This document shows positions 45,123 to 56,607 of a stretch of 64,000 nt of DNA, in pieces. How positions within the stretch are numbered: the first letter of the stretch is position 1; each line of letters opens with the position of its first letter. Source of the stretch: Polychytrium aggregatum (Eukaryota > Chytridiomycota > Chytridiomycetes > Polychytriales); contig NW_026516298.1 of assembly GCF_025602895.1 (NCBI RefSeq), forward strand, positions 119,958-183,957, read 5' to 3'. Below the pieces are notes generated by a model that was given only the letters and a program-made list of their open reading frames with translations, searched no databases and was not told where the DNA came from. The position numbers were made by a program, and so were the translations under genes.

Positions 45123-47238
45123 GCGAGGGGCGAGGCAAATTTGACTGGAGCGGCCGGCTGAGGCATTCGCCGGAGCATCGGGGCGGCAGCAAGGGGCGGC
45201 CGTGGGGCGATCGGCGGCCTTGCGAGGGCAAACAGCCGACGCCCAAGCACACACATGCCCAAAGGCGATGTACTCGCCCCTTCTTTGCGCCGCGACCGCG
45301 GCCGTCAGGCGGGCGGGCTTCGGCTTGTGCGCAGGCCGCGTGAGGGGTGGGGGCGGGCGGCAGCGACAGTGTCCGCTGTGTGTGCGCAGTGCGGCGGGCC
45401 CGCGCCTGAGAGGCATCCCCGCAAAATATTTGGTGCACACACGCGACACCGTTGTGCGACGGCTGGGCCGGCCGCGTCGAGGCGATCGGCGAGCGCGACG
45501 CGCACAGAGACGCCGGCGCGCACGGGCAAGCAAGGGCAAGCAAAGGCAAGCAAGGGCCAGCAAGGGCAAGCAAAGGCAAGCAAGGGCAGGAGCAAGCACA
45601 CACACAACCACATGCCGCACAAGCCAGCACAAGCAAGCACAAGCACATGCTGCACTCGGACTGTACAGAACACACCGGCGCGCCAGTGACACACGGTGAA
45701 GCATCTTCTGTCGGCTGAGCGCCGTCACACGCAAAAGGAAAAGGCTTGCTCGGCGGATGACACAGCACAGCTCGACAGAACACAGGCAACAGCAGTCAAC
45801 AGGGACTGCAGCTCACCGACGAAATACACCGACAGTACACACCAACAAGCACACCGACAATCCACATCGACAGCACACATCGACAAAACACACCAGCACA
45901 GCACGGCCCCCGCCTCACACAGCCGCCAGAGGGACAAACAAAGAGGAAAGGCCGCCGCACAGCACCACTTTCTTGCCCGCCACGCAGCCCACCGCCGTCG
46001 CACCGTCTTGTTTTCGTGTGTTGCCCCCCATGCTTGCTCTTGTCGGCTGTGTCACCGAAGCCACGGCGCCATGGGCCCCTGTCCCCGCCGCCTTGCTGTG
46101 GCTGGCTGTCCACTCCCGCGCAGCCGTCTGGCTTGCCTGCCATGTCGCGCCCTGCCGGTCTTGTGAGTGGTTCCCTCCCTGGCGCTGGCGCGGGCTGTCA
46201 GGCGAGCCGGTCATGTGTGCGACGGGATCGGGCGACCTCAGCTGCATTGTCGCTGCCCCTGTGGGCCCCTGTGCATTCCTGTGCGAGGCGTCGGCTCTCT
46301 GTCCTTGCCTCTTGTTGTTTCTGTGCTTCCAAAACACCAGCACAAGAGGCTCAGCCGCGGACCAATCAGCAGCGTGCTCAGGATCAAAGGGCCAGCCAAC
46401 CACGGCAGCCCCAGTCGAGCCGAAGCCAGCTCGCGTGCTTCGGCTCGGCATCCGGTCCATGCTCCTGTCAGCATCCTGGTTGGCATCCTGGTTGGCATCC
46501 TGGTTGGCATCCTGGTTGGCATCTGGCAGCAACACTGGCAGCAACACTGGCAGCCTGGCACACATGTGCAGGCCGACATGCAAACATGCAAACATGCCGT
46601 CACCGCCAAACAAGCTCGCCCAGCCATCCAACCACCCAACTGACCTTCAGCCCCAGAACCGGCGACACACCAACCAGCCGCCGCGCCGTCGCTCCCCTGG
46701 CTGGCTGTCTGCGAGTGGGTGTGCATCGGTGGCGTCCAAACACCCATGTTCATGGCAGCCAACACTGCGGGTGTGTTCGTGGCTGTGGGTGCCTGTTGCT
46801 TCCAGCCCAGCCCAGTCCAGTCCAGCATCGTGTCCCCCTGGGATCGCTGGCTGCTCAGCTCGGTTGAGTTCGGTTCTGCTCTGCTTTGGCCCGTGTGCTG
46901 CCTGATCCATCATGCTCTCGCCCTTATCTATGCCATCGGTCCCCAACGCCATCCAGGAGACATCCAGGCGACATCCACCCCCCGTCCCTCTCCGACTCAT
47001 CCTGCCAGCCATCGGTGTCGCTGCTCCTCACTCAGCCGTCGCGGCTTGGTAACCCGATCACAAAAACCTTCTCTCGCCGCCAGCCGGCTGTTGTGTTGCG
47101 AACAAGTCCCCACCTGGCTTGTTCGGCCTCGCCGCCCCGTTTCGCTCGCTCGTGCAGCATGGTGACCGTCGGCTGTCAGTCAAGTCGCAGCCCACGGCAA
47201 AGGGCGCCAAAGTATATTGGAGTGCCCGAATCATGCTC
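45123..47238. other. 2-kb repeat-rich region without a supported gene
   Basis: This lies upstream of the Atg22-family gene and downstream of the cyclophilin gene. It contains gcaag-type repeats at about 45530-45592, ACAC/CAGC-rich sequence to 45900, a 12-mer array at 46471-46526 and cagcaacactgg units after it. Open frames across this stretch are low-complexity and lack domains. Confidence 0.4.
46471..46560 (+). repeat. 12-bp minisatellites (ggttggcatcct)n and (cagcaacactgg)n
   Basis: Four copies of ggttggcatcct followed directly by about three copies of cagcaacactgg, two adjacent arrays with the same period. Confidence 0.9.
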
Positions 47239-49049
47239 CTAGAGCTCCTTCTTCTCCTCCTCCTCCTCCTTGGGAACAGGGAGCTCGCCGCTGTCGGCAA
47301 TCTCGATGGGGGTCTTGGGGCGGTCGCCTGCATCGCACCATCGTCCGTTAGCGCCAGCGGCTGCAGTCCCTCGGATCCAATACCCCGCTCCGGCCGTGCA
47401 CAGCAATTCCCGCTACCTTCCCGCCACCTCCAAACCCGAAACGGAACCAAGCTCAATCGCGCTGCTCTGCAAAATGGATACATACTGGGGCCGGTAGGAG
47501 TGTTCTCGATCTCTGTATCAGCGAAACAGCAAATTGCGACAGGAATTGTCCAATCAGAGGCTGTCCTCATGCCAGTCCGGCTCAAACCAACACTGCAGGC
47601 ATGTCGCGCATGGACATGGATCCAGAGGCAGAGGCAGAGGCAGAGGCAGAGGCAGAGGCAGAGGCAGAGGCAGAGGCAGAGGCAGAGGCAGAGGCAGAGG
47701 CAGAGGCAGAGGCAGAGGCAGAGGCAGAGGCAGAGGCAGAGGCAGAGGCAGAGGCAGAGGCAGAGGCAGAGGCAGAGGCAGAGGCAGAGGCAGAGGCAGA
47801 GGCAGAGGCAGAGGCAGAGGCAGATACGTACTGGTAACAATGTCCATGCCCTTCAGAATCTTGCCAAAGACAACGTGGCGGCCGTCGAGCCACGGAGTTG
47901 AGACAGTGGTGATGAAGAACTGGGAGCCGTTGGTGTCTGTAGCGCCGCGGCATGGGAAAAGTCGACCGCCAAGGCGCGCCATGAAGCAACGAAGACGCAG
48001 CGACGAAGCGGATCAGAAAAGGAGCAGGCCTCCGTTTTCCCATGACCAGTGCTCTAACGCCGACACCCAGAATACGGACACAGACAAATGAGCAGAATAG
48101 GCCAGAGGCACCACCGCCTGTGCTCGGCCACCGACAGCATCGCCCTCTAGTCTGGCTCTTACCCTTGCCAGCATTGGCCATGGAGAGAATGCCGGGACCG
48201 GTGTGGCGGAGCTTGAAGTTCTCATCAGCGAACTTGTTGCCATAGATCGACTTGCCGCCAGTACCGTCGCCGCGGGTAAAGTCGCCGCCCTGGATCATAA
48301 AGTTCTGCAGCAGGCACGAGCAAGAGTACACAGACCCGTTAGCTGCACAGCAGACCGCCGTATTTCTGGCTCTGAGCCAGCACCAGCACCAGCACCAGCA
48401 CCAGCACCAGCACCAGCACCAGCACCAGCACCAGCACCAGCACCAGCACCAGCACCAGCACCAGCACCAGCACCAGCACCAGCACCAGCACCAGCACCAG
48501 CACCAGCACATAGCCTCTTCACCGATCGCCGCCGGCGTTGGGTCGCTAGATCGCTCCGATCACCTCTTGTAGTTCCTCAACGCCCCCTCCCTCTCTCCAG
48601 AGCCGATCTCATCCCCGAGCATCCAAGAATCTTAGCTCCTCGTCGCGGCGTCCATCCGTCACATCGCTTTGGGGGCACTGCCAGCTGATCGCAGCCGCAG
48701 GGGCTGCTCGCCTTTTGATCTCCCATCCAAACACCCCCCCCCAGCCAACTCAGCAGTGAGCGCTTACCTTGATGACACGGTGGAACTTGGATCCCTTGTA
48801 GCCAAAGCCCTTCTCGCCGGTGGCCAGAGCTCGGAAGTTCTCGACGGTCTTGGGAACCGTGGCGCCATAGAGACCAATCTCGATGCGGCCGAGGCTCTCG
48901 TCTCCTTGCTTAATGTCAAAGTAGACAATGTTGGTGACGACGGGGCCCTTGGCCGCAACGACCGCGTTCTGGTCGAGGCAGCCGAGCAGGAGCAGGAGGG
49001 CCAGGGGGACACAAACGAATGCGACAATTGCGAAAGGCATGCGGGCCAT
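47239..49049 (-). CDS. ER cyclophilin, peptidyl-prolyl cis-trans isomerase (cyclophilin B type)
   Basis: This enzyme catalyses proline isomerisation during folding in the secretory pathway. Five exons in phase: 48768-49049, 48163-48304, 47832-47936, 47486-47512 (27 bases) and 47239-47327 (214 aa). A signal peptide ([20 protein letters not shown]) opens the protein. The cyclophilin core has [57 protein letters not shown] and NGSQFFITT, including the catalytic Arg in FHR, and [10 protein letters not shown]. The usual C-terminal end is replaced by a short acidic tail, [13 protein letters not shown]. The final KKEL resembles the KDEL/HDEL ER-retrieval signal. Introns 1 and 3 each contain a long hexanucleotide array. 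It is divergent from SNW1/PRP45. Confidence 0.93.
47624..47823 (+). repeat. (GAGGCA)33 hexanucleotide array in cyclophilin intron 3
   Basis: About 200 bases of nearly perfect gaggca units. On the gene strand the array begins about 8 bases after the 5' splice site (donor GTACGT at 47831). Confidence 0.98.
48377..48509 (+). repeat. (CACCAG)22 hexanucleotide array in cyclophilin intron 1
   Basis: About 132 bases of nearly perfect caccag units, near the middle-to-3' part of intron 1 (48305-48767). Confidence 0.98.
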
Positions 49050-49477
49050 AATGAGTGCTTTCTTGGTGCGGCGACGAGGCGGCGGGCGTTAAAAGCAAAA
49101 AGCAGATGCGCTCGAGGGGGTGTGCCGATCGGGTCGCCGCCGAAGGGCGAGGGGGCGCCTGGTGCGGCGGCCGGGTCCCAGCCACGTGTCGGTCACGCCG
49201 CTGCGCTTGCGCTGGTGGTGCCCGGCGATTGGCTGCCGACGACGCAACCGCCGGCTCGAGCCAGGCGGGTCGATCCGGATCCAGGGAGGCGCCGCCCGGC
49301 TCGAGCCGGCTCGTTCGAGATCCCGTTTTGCGGCGCCTCCCAGCCAGGCAAACGCAGCATTCCGACCCAACAGAGGCGGCCTCACCCCATCCGATCCGCA
49401 TCAACAGCCCACCCATCCACATCCACATCCCATCCAGCCGCAGCCTCCTCCGTCCCGACGATCGTGTCTGCACACAC
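49050..49477. promoter_or_regulatory. Divergent promoter, cyclophilin / SNW1
   Basis: 428 GC-rich bases between the two start codons. It holds a CACGTG E-box at 49193-49198 and two copies of cggctcgagcc (a palindromic ggctcgagcc) near 49253 and 49295. No TATA box is apparent. Confidence 0.4.
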
Positions 49478-51825
49478 ATGTCTCGGCTGTCCAGGTGCGT
49501 GTGCATAGTCTGTCGTCTCCATTGTGCATGATCTGTCAGCCCGCAGCACCAAAAGCCTGCATCTGACGCCGCCCTCTCTCTTTGCAGCGTCCTGCCCGCC
49601 CCCAAAAACGCCGGCTTCCACTCCACTTCCCGTTCGAGATGGGAAGACTCGGAGGATGAAGACGAAGCGGCCCAGCTGACATCGACATCCCACAAGAGCC
49701 AGACGCAGTCTCTTCCTGCGGGCCCGCCGCCATATGGAAAGCGCAAAGGCTTCATTCCCCGAGTGCCGTCGGTAAGAAGCCCGTCTGAGGCAGCCTGGGC
49801 AAATCCTTCTCGCATGCGATCGATCGCCACGCTGGCACATGTCGGAGCCGGAAAGGCAGAAACATGCTCTCCAGCTCTCTAACCGGCAGCAACTGCACTC
49901 CTTCCCCACAGGACTTTGGCGATGGCGGCGCCTTCCCGGAAATCCACGTTGCCCAATACCCGCTCGATCTCGGCAAGAAGAGCCAGTCCTCGGCGCTGAG
50001 CAACTCCTCTGCCATTCCGCTGCAGACTGATTCGGAGGGAAACATTCGCTATGACGTTGTTCTGAGGGGACAGGACAGCGACGCCTCCGGCAAGAAAGTG
50101 ATCCACTCGCAGCTGAGTGCCTTGAAGGAAAAGGATATTCTGGAACACGACGACTCGCTCGCCCGGCCCGACGAGGAGACTGTCAAAGCCACAACCGAGA
50201 AGACCAAGCAGGCACTCGAGAAGCTTGTCGAAGGTGTGTATTCGCCAAAGACCCGTACCCTCGTCCACTACGAACTTGGTGATTATGTGGCCTTGGCCCA
50301 GCCTTCCCTGCTCTGCCTCTTTGCTGACTCGCCCATTTCGCTTGCTGTCTTGCTTGTCACGGACACGATGCTGCCACATACACCCAGGCCGTATCAAGTC
50401 TGCGCAGCCCACCCAAGTCGCATCAGCAAAAACCAACGAGCCCGAATATCTGCGATACACGCCCTCCGGCTCCAGCTCCGGCCCAGCACAGACCAGGATC
50501 ATTCGCATGGTCGAGGCCCCGGTCGACCCGATGGAGCCGCCAAAGTTCAAGCACAAAAAGGTCCCGCGGAAAGCGCCCTCGCCGCCCCCGCCGGTGATGC
50601 ACTCGCCTCCCCGAAAAGTCAGCGCCGAAGAGCAGAAGAACTGGGTCATCCCGCCGTGCATTTCGAACTGGAAGAACGCAAAGGGCTACACCATCCCTCT
50701 GGACAAGCGTTTGGCGGCGGACGGCCGTGGCCTCCAGACGGTACGGACCGCATCAGTCCCATTGCGTTGAACTACTCAGCGATCCTGGGCATCGTGGGCC
50801 TGTTCACAAGCAGCCATACATTCCCCGTGTCCTTTCGCTCGTATTGCTTGCCTGTACTTTGCGCTCGCTCGTTTTCTCATCCACAATTGCTTCGCAGATC
50901 ACAGTAAACGATGGCTTTGCCAAGCTGACCGAAGCTCTGCTGATTGCCGACCGACACGCCCGCGAGGAAGTTCGAATCCGTGCTGAAATGCAGACCAAAC
51001 TCGCCCAGAAGGCCAAGGCCGAGAAGGAGCAGCAGCTTCGGGATATTGCACGCAAAGCCCGCGATGGCCGCGTTGGCCTCTCTGCCTCGGTCGGCGAGAC
51101 CCAGCACGACCAAGGAGAAGGAGAGAGCGCTGAGGATGACGATGACGAGGATGAAGAGGACGACGAGCGCCTTCGTGAGCGCGATGCTCTACGACGGGAG
51201 CTGAGACAGCAGCACAAACGAGAACTGACACTGAGTCACATGGGCCGCGAGACCAAGGCCAAGGTCATGAGCAAGATGTAAGTCGGCCTGGGCCGCTGTG
51301 CTAATGATGGTGTACTCTGCTTGGGCAATATCGCCTGCTATCTGTTTCTCACTGCTGCTTGTTTGCTATTTCAGGGCCGATCGAGACATTTCCGAGAAGG
51401 TGGCTCTGGGTCTTGCCCAGCCAACCATGTCCAAGGAATCCATGTACGATCAGCGTCTCTTCAACCAGTCTGCTGGATTGTCCTCTGGATTCGGAGGCGA
51501 GGACGCCTACAACATCTACGACAAACCACTGTTCTCTGGCACGTCGGCGCAATCGATCTACCGGCCCACCAAGGTCGCAGACGACGAAGTCCTGCCCGGC
51601 GTGTCGACCGCAGGAATCGAGAAGCTGCTGAGCAGCAGCGAGCCTGCCCGTGGCTTCAAGGGTGCGGAGGGATCGGGCGGTAGTGGTGTGAGCGGGCCTG
51701 TCCAGTTTGAAAAGGACGTTGCCGATCCGTTTGGTCTCGACGAGTTCATGGCCCATGCCAAGCGCGGCCGAAAGGACGACCATCGCGCCAGCGCTCCCGA
51801 GGAGAAGCGGAGCCGACGGGACTGA
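49478..51825 (+). CDS. PRP45: SNW/SKIP-domain splicing factor (Prp45/SNW1)
   Basis: SNW1/Prp45 is a core spliceosome protein of the NineTeen complex, needed for the catalytic steps. Six exons in phase: 49478-49494 (17 bases, MSRLS), 49588-49771, 49912-50233, 50388-50740, 50898-51277 and 51375-51825 (568 aa). Conserved blocks are PPYGKRKGFIPR, the SNW signature within PPCISNWKNAKGYTIPLDKR (normally the S-N-W-K-N core), and FKHKKVPR. NDGFAKLTEALLIADRHARE follows, then a Lys/Glu-rich helical region, RDISEKVALGLAQP, and YDQRLFNQSAGLSSGFG near the end. Length is typical. The 17-base first exon rests on phase and on the GTGCGT donor. It converges on PRP28, another spliceosome gene, with 316 bases between stops. 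Confidence 0.94.
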
Positions 51826-52141
51826 CATGGGAACTAGGACCATCCGGTTTACTTGGCTGAAACACGAGACATGCAGCTCTGTGCCGCTGCATTCATGTCC
51901 CTCAACACTGGCTTTGTCAGCCGAAACCGATCCTGGGAGCAGCCTGCTGTGCCGCGTTGTCCTTCCGGCGTTGCGGCTTGGGGCGACATGCACACCGGGT
52001 GCCAGTGGTACGTTTGTCATGATGCACGGACTGCTGTGGCCGTCACCAGCTTTTTATTCAGCCAATCGGATGCCCGGACGCAGAGAGGATGGGTGCGCGG
52101 CTATCCTTTCGGGGCGGGCAGAGTAAGAGGGGAGGGGCGCC
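51826..52141. other. Convergent intergenic region SNW1/PRP28
   Basis: 316 bases holding both 3' flanks. Nothing else recognised. Confidence 0.5.
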
Positions 52142-55100
52142 TCAAGACTGGAAGATGGTTTCTTCCTGCTTTCTCTTTGGCTTGAAGCTGCCAGGCTTGT
52201 TTTGAGCAGCCTGTGTGGGAATATTGGACGGCCTTGTGAGCCTCAGATGCGCACCAGGACCACATCCGATCCTGCACGGTCCCCAGATCACTCCGCGAAC
52301 GCTGCTGCATATTTGGCTCAGCCAGTGATCACCCACCTCGTGGTTGGCGAGCTCAGGAGGGCAGCGCGACAGGGGCGACTTGAGGATCATCTGTTTCAAG
52401 TCGTACATCACATCGGTGTCGCCGTTGCCGAGGAAGGTGATGGCTACACCGTCTTTGCCAGCACGACCAGTGCGGCCGATACGGTGGGTATAGTCTGCAA
52501 AAACGACGGAGATTAGACAAGGGTGCCAAGCGGCCCTCCCACAGCACTCTGGGCCATCCATCGCATTCCCGACATCACGGTGGCGCTGACGAGGACAGAG
52601 AGTCGCTGCAGCGCCCGCTGCACGCGCAAACCCACCTTCGATCTTCAGAGACATGTCATAGTTGATAACCAGCGACACGTTCTTGACATCGATACCTCTT
52701 CCAGCGACGTCTGTGGCCACCAGAATGTCCTTGGTGCCGTTCTTGAGGGCAGCAAGCGAGGCCTCGCGCTGCTCCTGCGACTTGCCACCGTGCAGGGTCG
52801 TGGTGCGATACTGTGCCAGCCCATCGTTTGAGAAGAAAAGGGTCAGCCGAGCAATATAGATCGTCTAGCAATATCGCACATCTGCACAGCAACAAGCACG
52901 TTGCACATACACCAAGTCTCTCAAGGGCTTTCGAGAGGACATCGCACCCCTTCTTCTGGTTGACAAAGACAATGATCGGAGGCTCGAAGCGACCGTTGAG
53001 AATCTCAATGAGACGGTTCTTCTTCTTGTTCTCGTCGTTGATGAACTCGACACGCTGCTCGATACGGTCGACAACCTGGCCGGCCGTACCAATCGTGACC
53101 ACAGCAGGCCGCCGCAAGTACCTGCATCCAGCAGCAAAGCAAGCGACGTCAGCAAGGAGAGCCTTTCCCACACCAGCGAGAGACCCCTTGCCCCCCCCCA
53201 CACACCACCACAGTGAGCTTACTTTTTAGCGAGGCGTTCCACAGCAGCGGGCATCGTCGCCGAGAACATCACGGTTTGTCGGAAGCGATCCTTCATGCCC
53301 ATGATCGCCCGTAGCTCCTCCACATTCTCGGCGTCCTCCGTGTCGGGCTTGACGTTCGACACAGGCAGGGCATCCAGGATAAAGTTGACGTCGGTCTCGA
53401 AACCCATATCGATCATGCGATCGGCTTCGTCCATGACAACGTAGGTGCACTGGCTGAGGACAAGCATACGACGATCCAGACAATCCTTGAGGCGACCAGG
53501 CGTTGCAATGATGATTTCGGCGCCGTTGCGGAGGGCGATAGCCTGCTCCTCTATCGAGTGACCACCGACGATCGAGACACAGTTGAACCCAAGCGGCCGA
53601 CAGAACTTGTGCGTCTCCTGCTCGATCTGCTGCGCCAGCTCACGAGTGGGGGCCAGGATGATGGCATAGGGACCATCGTTTTGGTTGCTTTCGTCCAGTG
53701 GCGGCAGCTCGGTGATGAACACGAGCATCGGAATCAAGAACGACGCCGTCTTGCCGGAGCCTGGAAGCAAAAATATGTCAGCCAAAGCAACATTCCGTCG
53801 CCAAAGTGGTCCACCCTAGACTAGCCAGCCACGCCGTAGTCGGTCCCACCGCGCAAAAGACGCATCTGCTCACCCGTCTCGGCAATGCCGATGATGTCTC
53901 GGTTCTGCAGCCCAATTGGAATAGCCTGGCGCTGAATAGGCGTGGGCTCCTTGTAGCCGACTTCGTTGATGACCTTGTGAAGGCGCTCCGGCAGCTCGGC
54001 TTCCTCCCAGGTGCGAAGCGGATTCGGGATGTTGCCGCCCTTGGTCGAGATGTTAAAGTCCTCTTTGAAGATACGCCAATCGCGCTCCTTCATCTCCGAG
54101 AGCGGTTTTTCGGACCAGTGGCGGTCGTCCCAGGCGGCCTGCCGCTCTCGGCGGCGGTCAATCTCTATGAGCTCGCCAGCCCGATCCTTTTCCTCGATCG
54201 TTCGGCGCTCCTCGAGGAGACGGCCGTAGAACTCGGAGCGCAGCTTTTTCTGGTGCTTGATGTCGATGCCGGCGATATGGCCTCGTCCAAAGAGCTGTAC
54301 GTCATGTTTCTGGATGTAAAGCGGGTTGATGTCCTTGGCGGTGTCCTCCTGGGCGTCCCAGTCAAAGACAAACTTTTTGTCGTTCATCTTGCGGATTCGG
54401 CGCTTCTTTTGCTCTCCGCCCATGTATCGATCCCTGATCGCCTGGAGCTCCTTTTCGCTGAGATTGTCTGATGATTTTGGCATATCGTCGTCACTGCTCG
54501 GACGGGCTCGGCGTCGATCCGGGCCGCGCTCGTCGACATATCGACCGGAGGAGCCTCGGCTTGGCTCGTCCCGTGGGCCGCGGGGGTCTCTCGGCCCGGC
54601 GGCGCTGGGCTCGTCTCTTCGGCCGGCAGAGAAGTGGTCTTGCACGGATCTTCGCTCCTGCTCCTGCTGCTGTCGAAGCTGCTCGACCTCTTGGGCTCGC
54701 TTCTCAAGAGCAAGCTTAGCGCGCTCTTCCTTGGAAAGGAACACAGGCTTGTCGCTTGCAGCCTTCTCTTCGGCCTTCTTCTTGAGCAGCTCCTCGAGAG
54801 AAAGCGGCGCTTTCTTGACGGGCTTGTTTGATTCGTCTTCGGCGCCCTCCATCTCGACATCATCGTTGGCTGGCCGGGACACTTCGGAGGGCCGACTCCT
54901 GGCGAACGGATCGTGCTCCGAGCCTCGAGCATCACTGCTGCCCCGAACGCTGCGGTCTACGTCGTAGCGATCGGCGTCTCGTCTGCCATCGTCTCGTCTG
55001 CGGTCGTACTCTCTCCTTGGCGGTTCATCGCGGCCACGGCGGTCGTCTCGGGACCCATAGCGAGCATCGTCGTAGTCACGGCGGCGATCTCGATCTCGAT

Positions 55101-55366
55101 CCTTATCCCGATCTCTATCTCGCTCGCGGTCGCGGTCTCGGTCTCGGTCTCGGTCTCTATCCCGATCCCGGTCTCGGTCTCTATTCCGGTATCGGTCGCG
55201 GTCTCGATCCCGGTCTCGTTCACGATCCCTGTCGCGGCCGTCTCGATAGTCGCTGCAAAATAGCACATGGAAGACCGAGGGAAGCGGCGGGTGAGATGCT
55301 GGGTGTGGCAGAGCAATAATGGCTCACGGCGTCGCACTGCAAGCGCATGTACCTGCGCGAATCCAT
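52142..55366 (-). CDS. PRP28: DEAD-box RNA helicase Prp28 (DDX23 homolog)
   Basis: Prp28 displaces U1 from the 5' splice site so that U6 can bind, before spliceosome activation. Seven exons in phase: 55353-55366 (14 bases, MDSR), 53874-55252, 53223-53760, 52911-53121, 52636-52810, 52337-52494 and 52142-52210 (847 aa). The N-terminus is a long Arg-Asp dipeptide region like the RS/RD domain of human DDX23. Helicase motifs: [14 protein letters not shown] (Q motif), AETGSGKT (I, split by an intron), PTRELAQQ (Ia), ATPGRL (Ib), DEAD (II), FSATMP (III), VFVNQKKG (IV), [10 protein letters not shown] (V) and [10 protein letters not shown] (VI). All are intact. The tiny first exon is inferred from phase and an ATG just before a good donor. 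Confidence 0.94.
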
Positions 55367-55685
55367 CGCTGTGTGTTCGTGTGCGGTGCGTTTGCCGGGG
55401 GGGGGTGCTGTCTGTTGATGGGTATCGAGCCCAAGCAGCCAGCAGGACAAGCAACGGACGAAGCTGGGCTGCGGGATCTCGGTTTGGCTTGTCCCCGTGG
55501 GCGTGGCTGGCCGCGGTCTGGCTGGCTTTCCGTGCAGCCGCGACACGGAATCCGGCTGCGCGACGCAAGCCAAAATGCGATCCAGGCCGTTCTGCCTGCC
55601 CGCAGTCGACGTTGTCCATCCCTCAGCCGGCAACCAAGACCAACATCCAGCAGCCAGCAGCCCAAGACCGGCAGTCCAAGGCCAT
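55367..55685. promoter_or_regulatory. Divergent promoter PRP28 / DUF3128 gene
   Basis: 319 bases between the two start codons, with a G9 run at about 55399-55407. No specific motif is recognised. Confidence 0.35.
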
Positions 55686-56460
55686 ATGCAAGATCCCCCG
55701 AAAGCCGAGCAAGCCCAGACCAATGGCGGTGACACAGCCGACAGCACACCCGCAGCATGCAGCGTCTGGGATGCCTTTGACAAGATGCAGCTCTGCTACA
55801 GTAGGCATGCGGATCCAGCTTCGTTTCTCTTGCTGCTTCGTTTCTCTTGCAGCGCATCCAGAGAGCCTTCTGGACTGAAAAGGCTCTGCCATGCTTCTGC
55901 CGTTGCGCCTCCTGGTCACTGCAGCCTTGATCCCTCAGGTCAAGCACTACTATCGATACGGCAACTTTCGTGACTGCACGGCCGATCGAGAAGAGTTCAA
56001 CTTTTGCTTGAAGATGAAGATGAAGAGCCGGCCTGTCGCAGAGGCAAGGACAGCAGCGCCAAGCAGCGGCGCTGGATATCTCTTGTGCGGACGGTGAACA
56101 AGTCTGCTTTGAGCGTCACCGCACTCGACTCACCGATTTTGTACTGATCACTAGAAACTGATTCGGGAACGGCGAGATCTCAAATACCAGCAAAAGATCA
56201 CTGAGCGGAGCTCGCTGGATATCTGGGAGGTGGGTTTTGGAGCGTATGGTGATCCTCCGATGCATGCTGTCATCGACCGCTCTCCTTCGCCCGTCGTCGC
56301 TGCTCATTCTCGGCCAAACTCGGGCGTGTCGTGCAGCTGCGATCAAGCCCGCCGGAAAACTTCCCTCCAGCCCCGTCGACATCATCGACATCATCGACAT
56401 CATCAACACCATCGTCGTCGACGTGATTCCAGACGCTCTCTGTCTGAGCCGCGACTGTAG
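55686..56460 (+). CDS. DUF3128-family protein (Emi1-like)
   Basis: Three exons: 55686-55800, 55925-56043 and 56155-56460 (179 aa). The DUF3128 pattern is clear: SVWDAFDKMQLCY, then VKHYYRYGNFRDCTADREEFNFCLKMKMKSR with its paired cysteines, and IRERRDLKYQQK leading to RSSLDIWE. In yeast the family member Emi1 affects early meiotic induction and mitochondrial function; the biochemical role is unknown. Intron 2 is best read as GC-AG (GAG, then GCAAGG, to CTAG), which keeps phase 0. A GT donor three codons earlier is an alternative. The Ser/Arg/His-rich C-terminal extension beyond DIWE is unusual and could instead be an intron starting GTGGGT. Confidence 0.82.
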
Positions 56461-56607
56461 CGATAAACCGGCCAAGACTGCTGTTGCATTTCAGCTGGGA
56501 ATGAAGTCACAGGTGCTCCCTGAGCGACGTTGTGGCACGCCGGCCCGGCATTCGCAACGGCATGTCGTTTTCGCCACACCGGGCCGTTCCGCCGACACTG
56601 TGTTGGG

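Noticed and set aside
15685-48509. CRISPR arrays
   Set aside because: The tandem repeats have no spacers and the genome is eukaryotic.
47582-48511. Open frames made of Ala-Ser, Cys-Trp, Arg-Gln or Leu-Pro repeats
   Set aside because: They are translations of the two hexanucleotide arrays inside cyclophilin introns.
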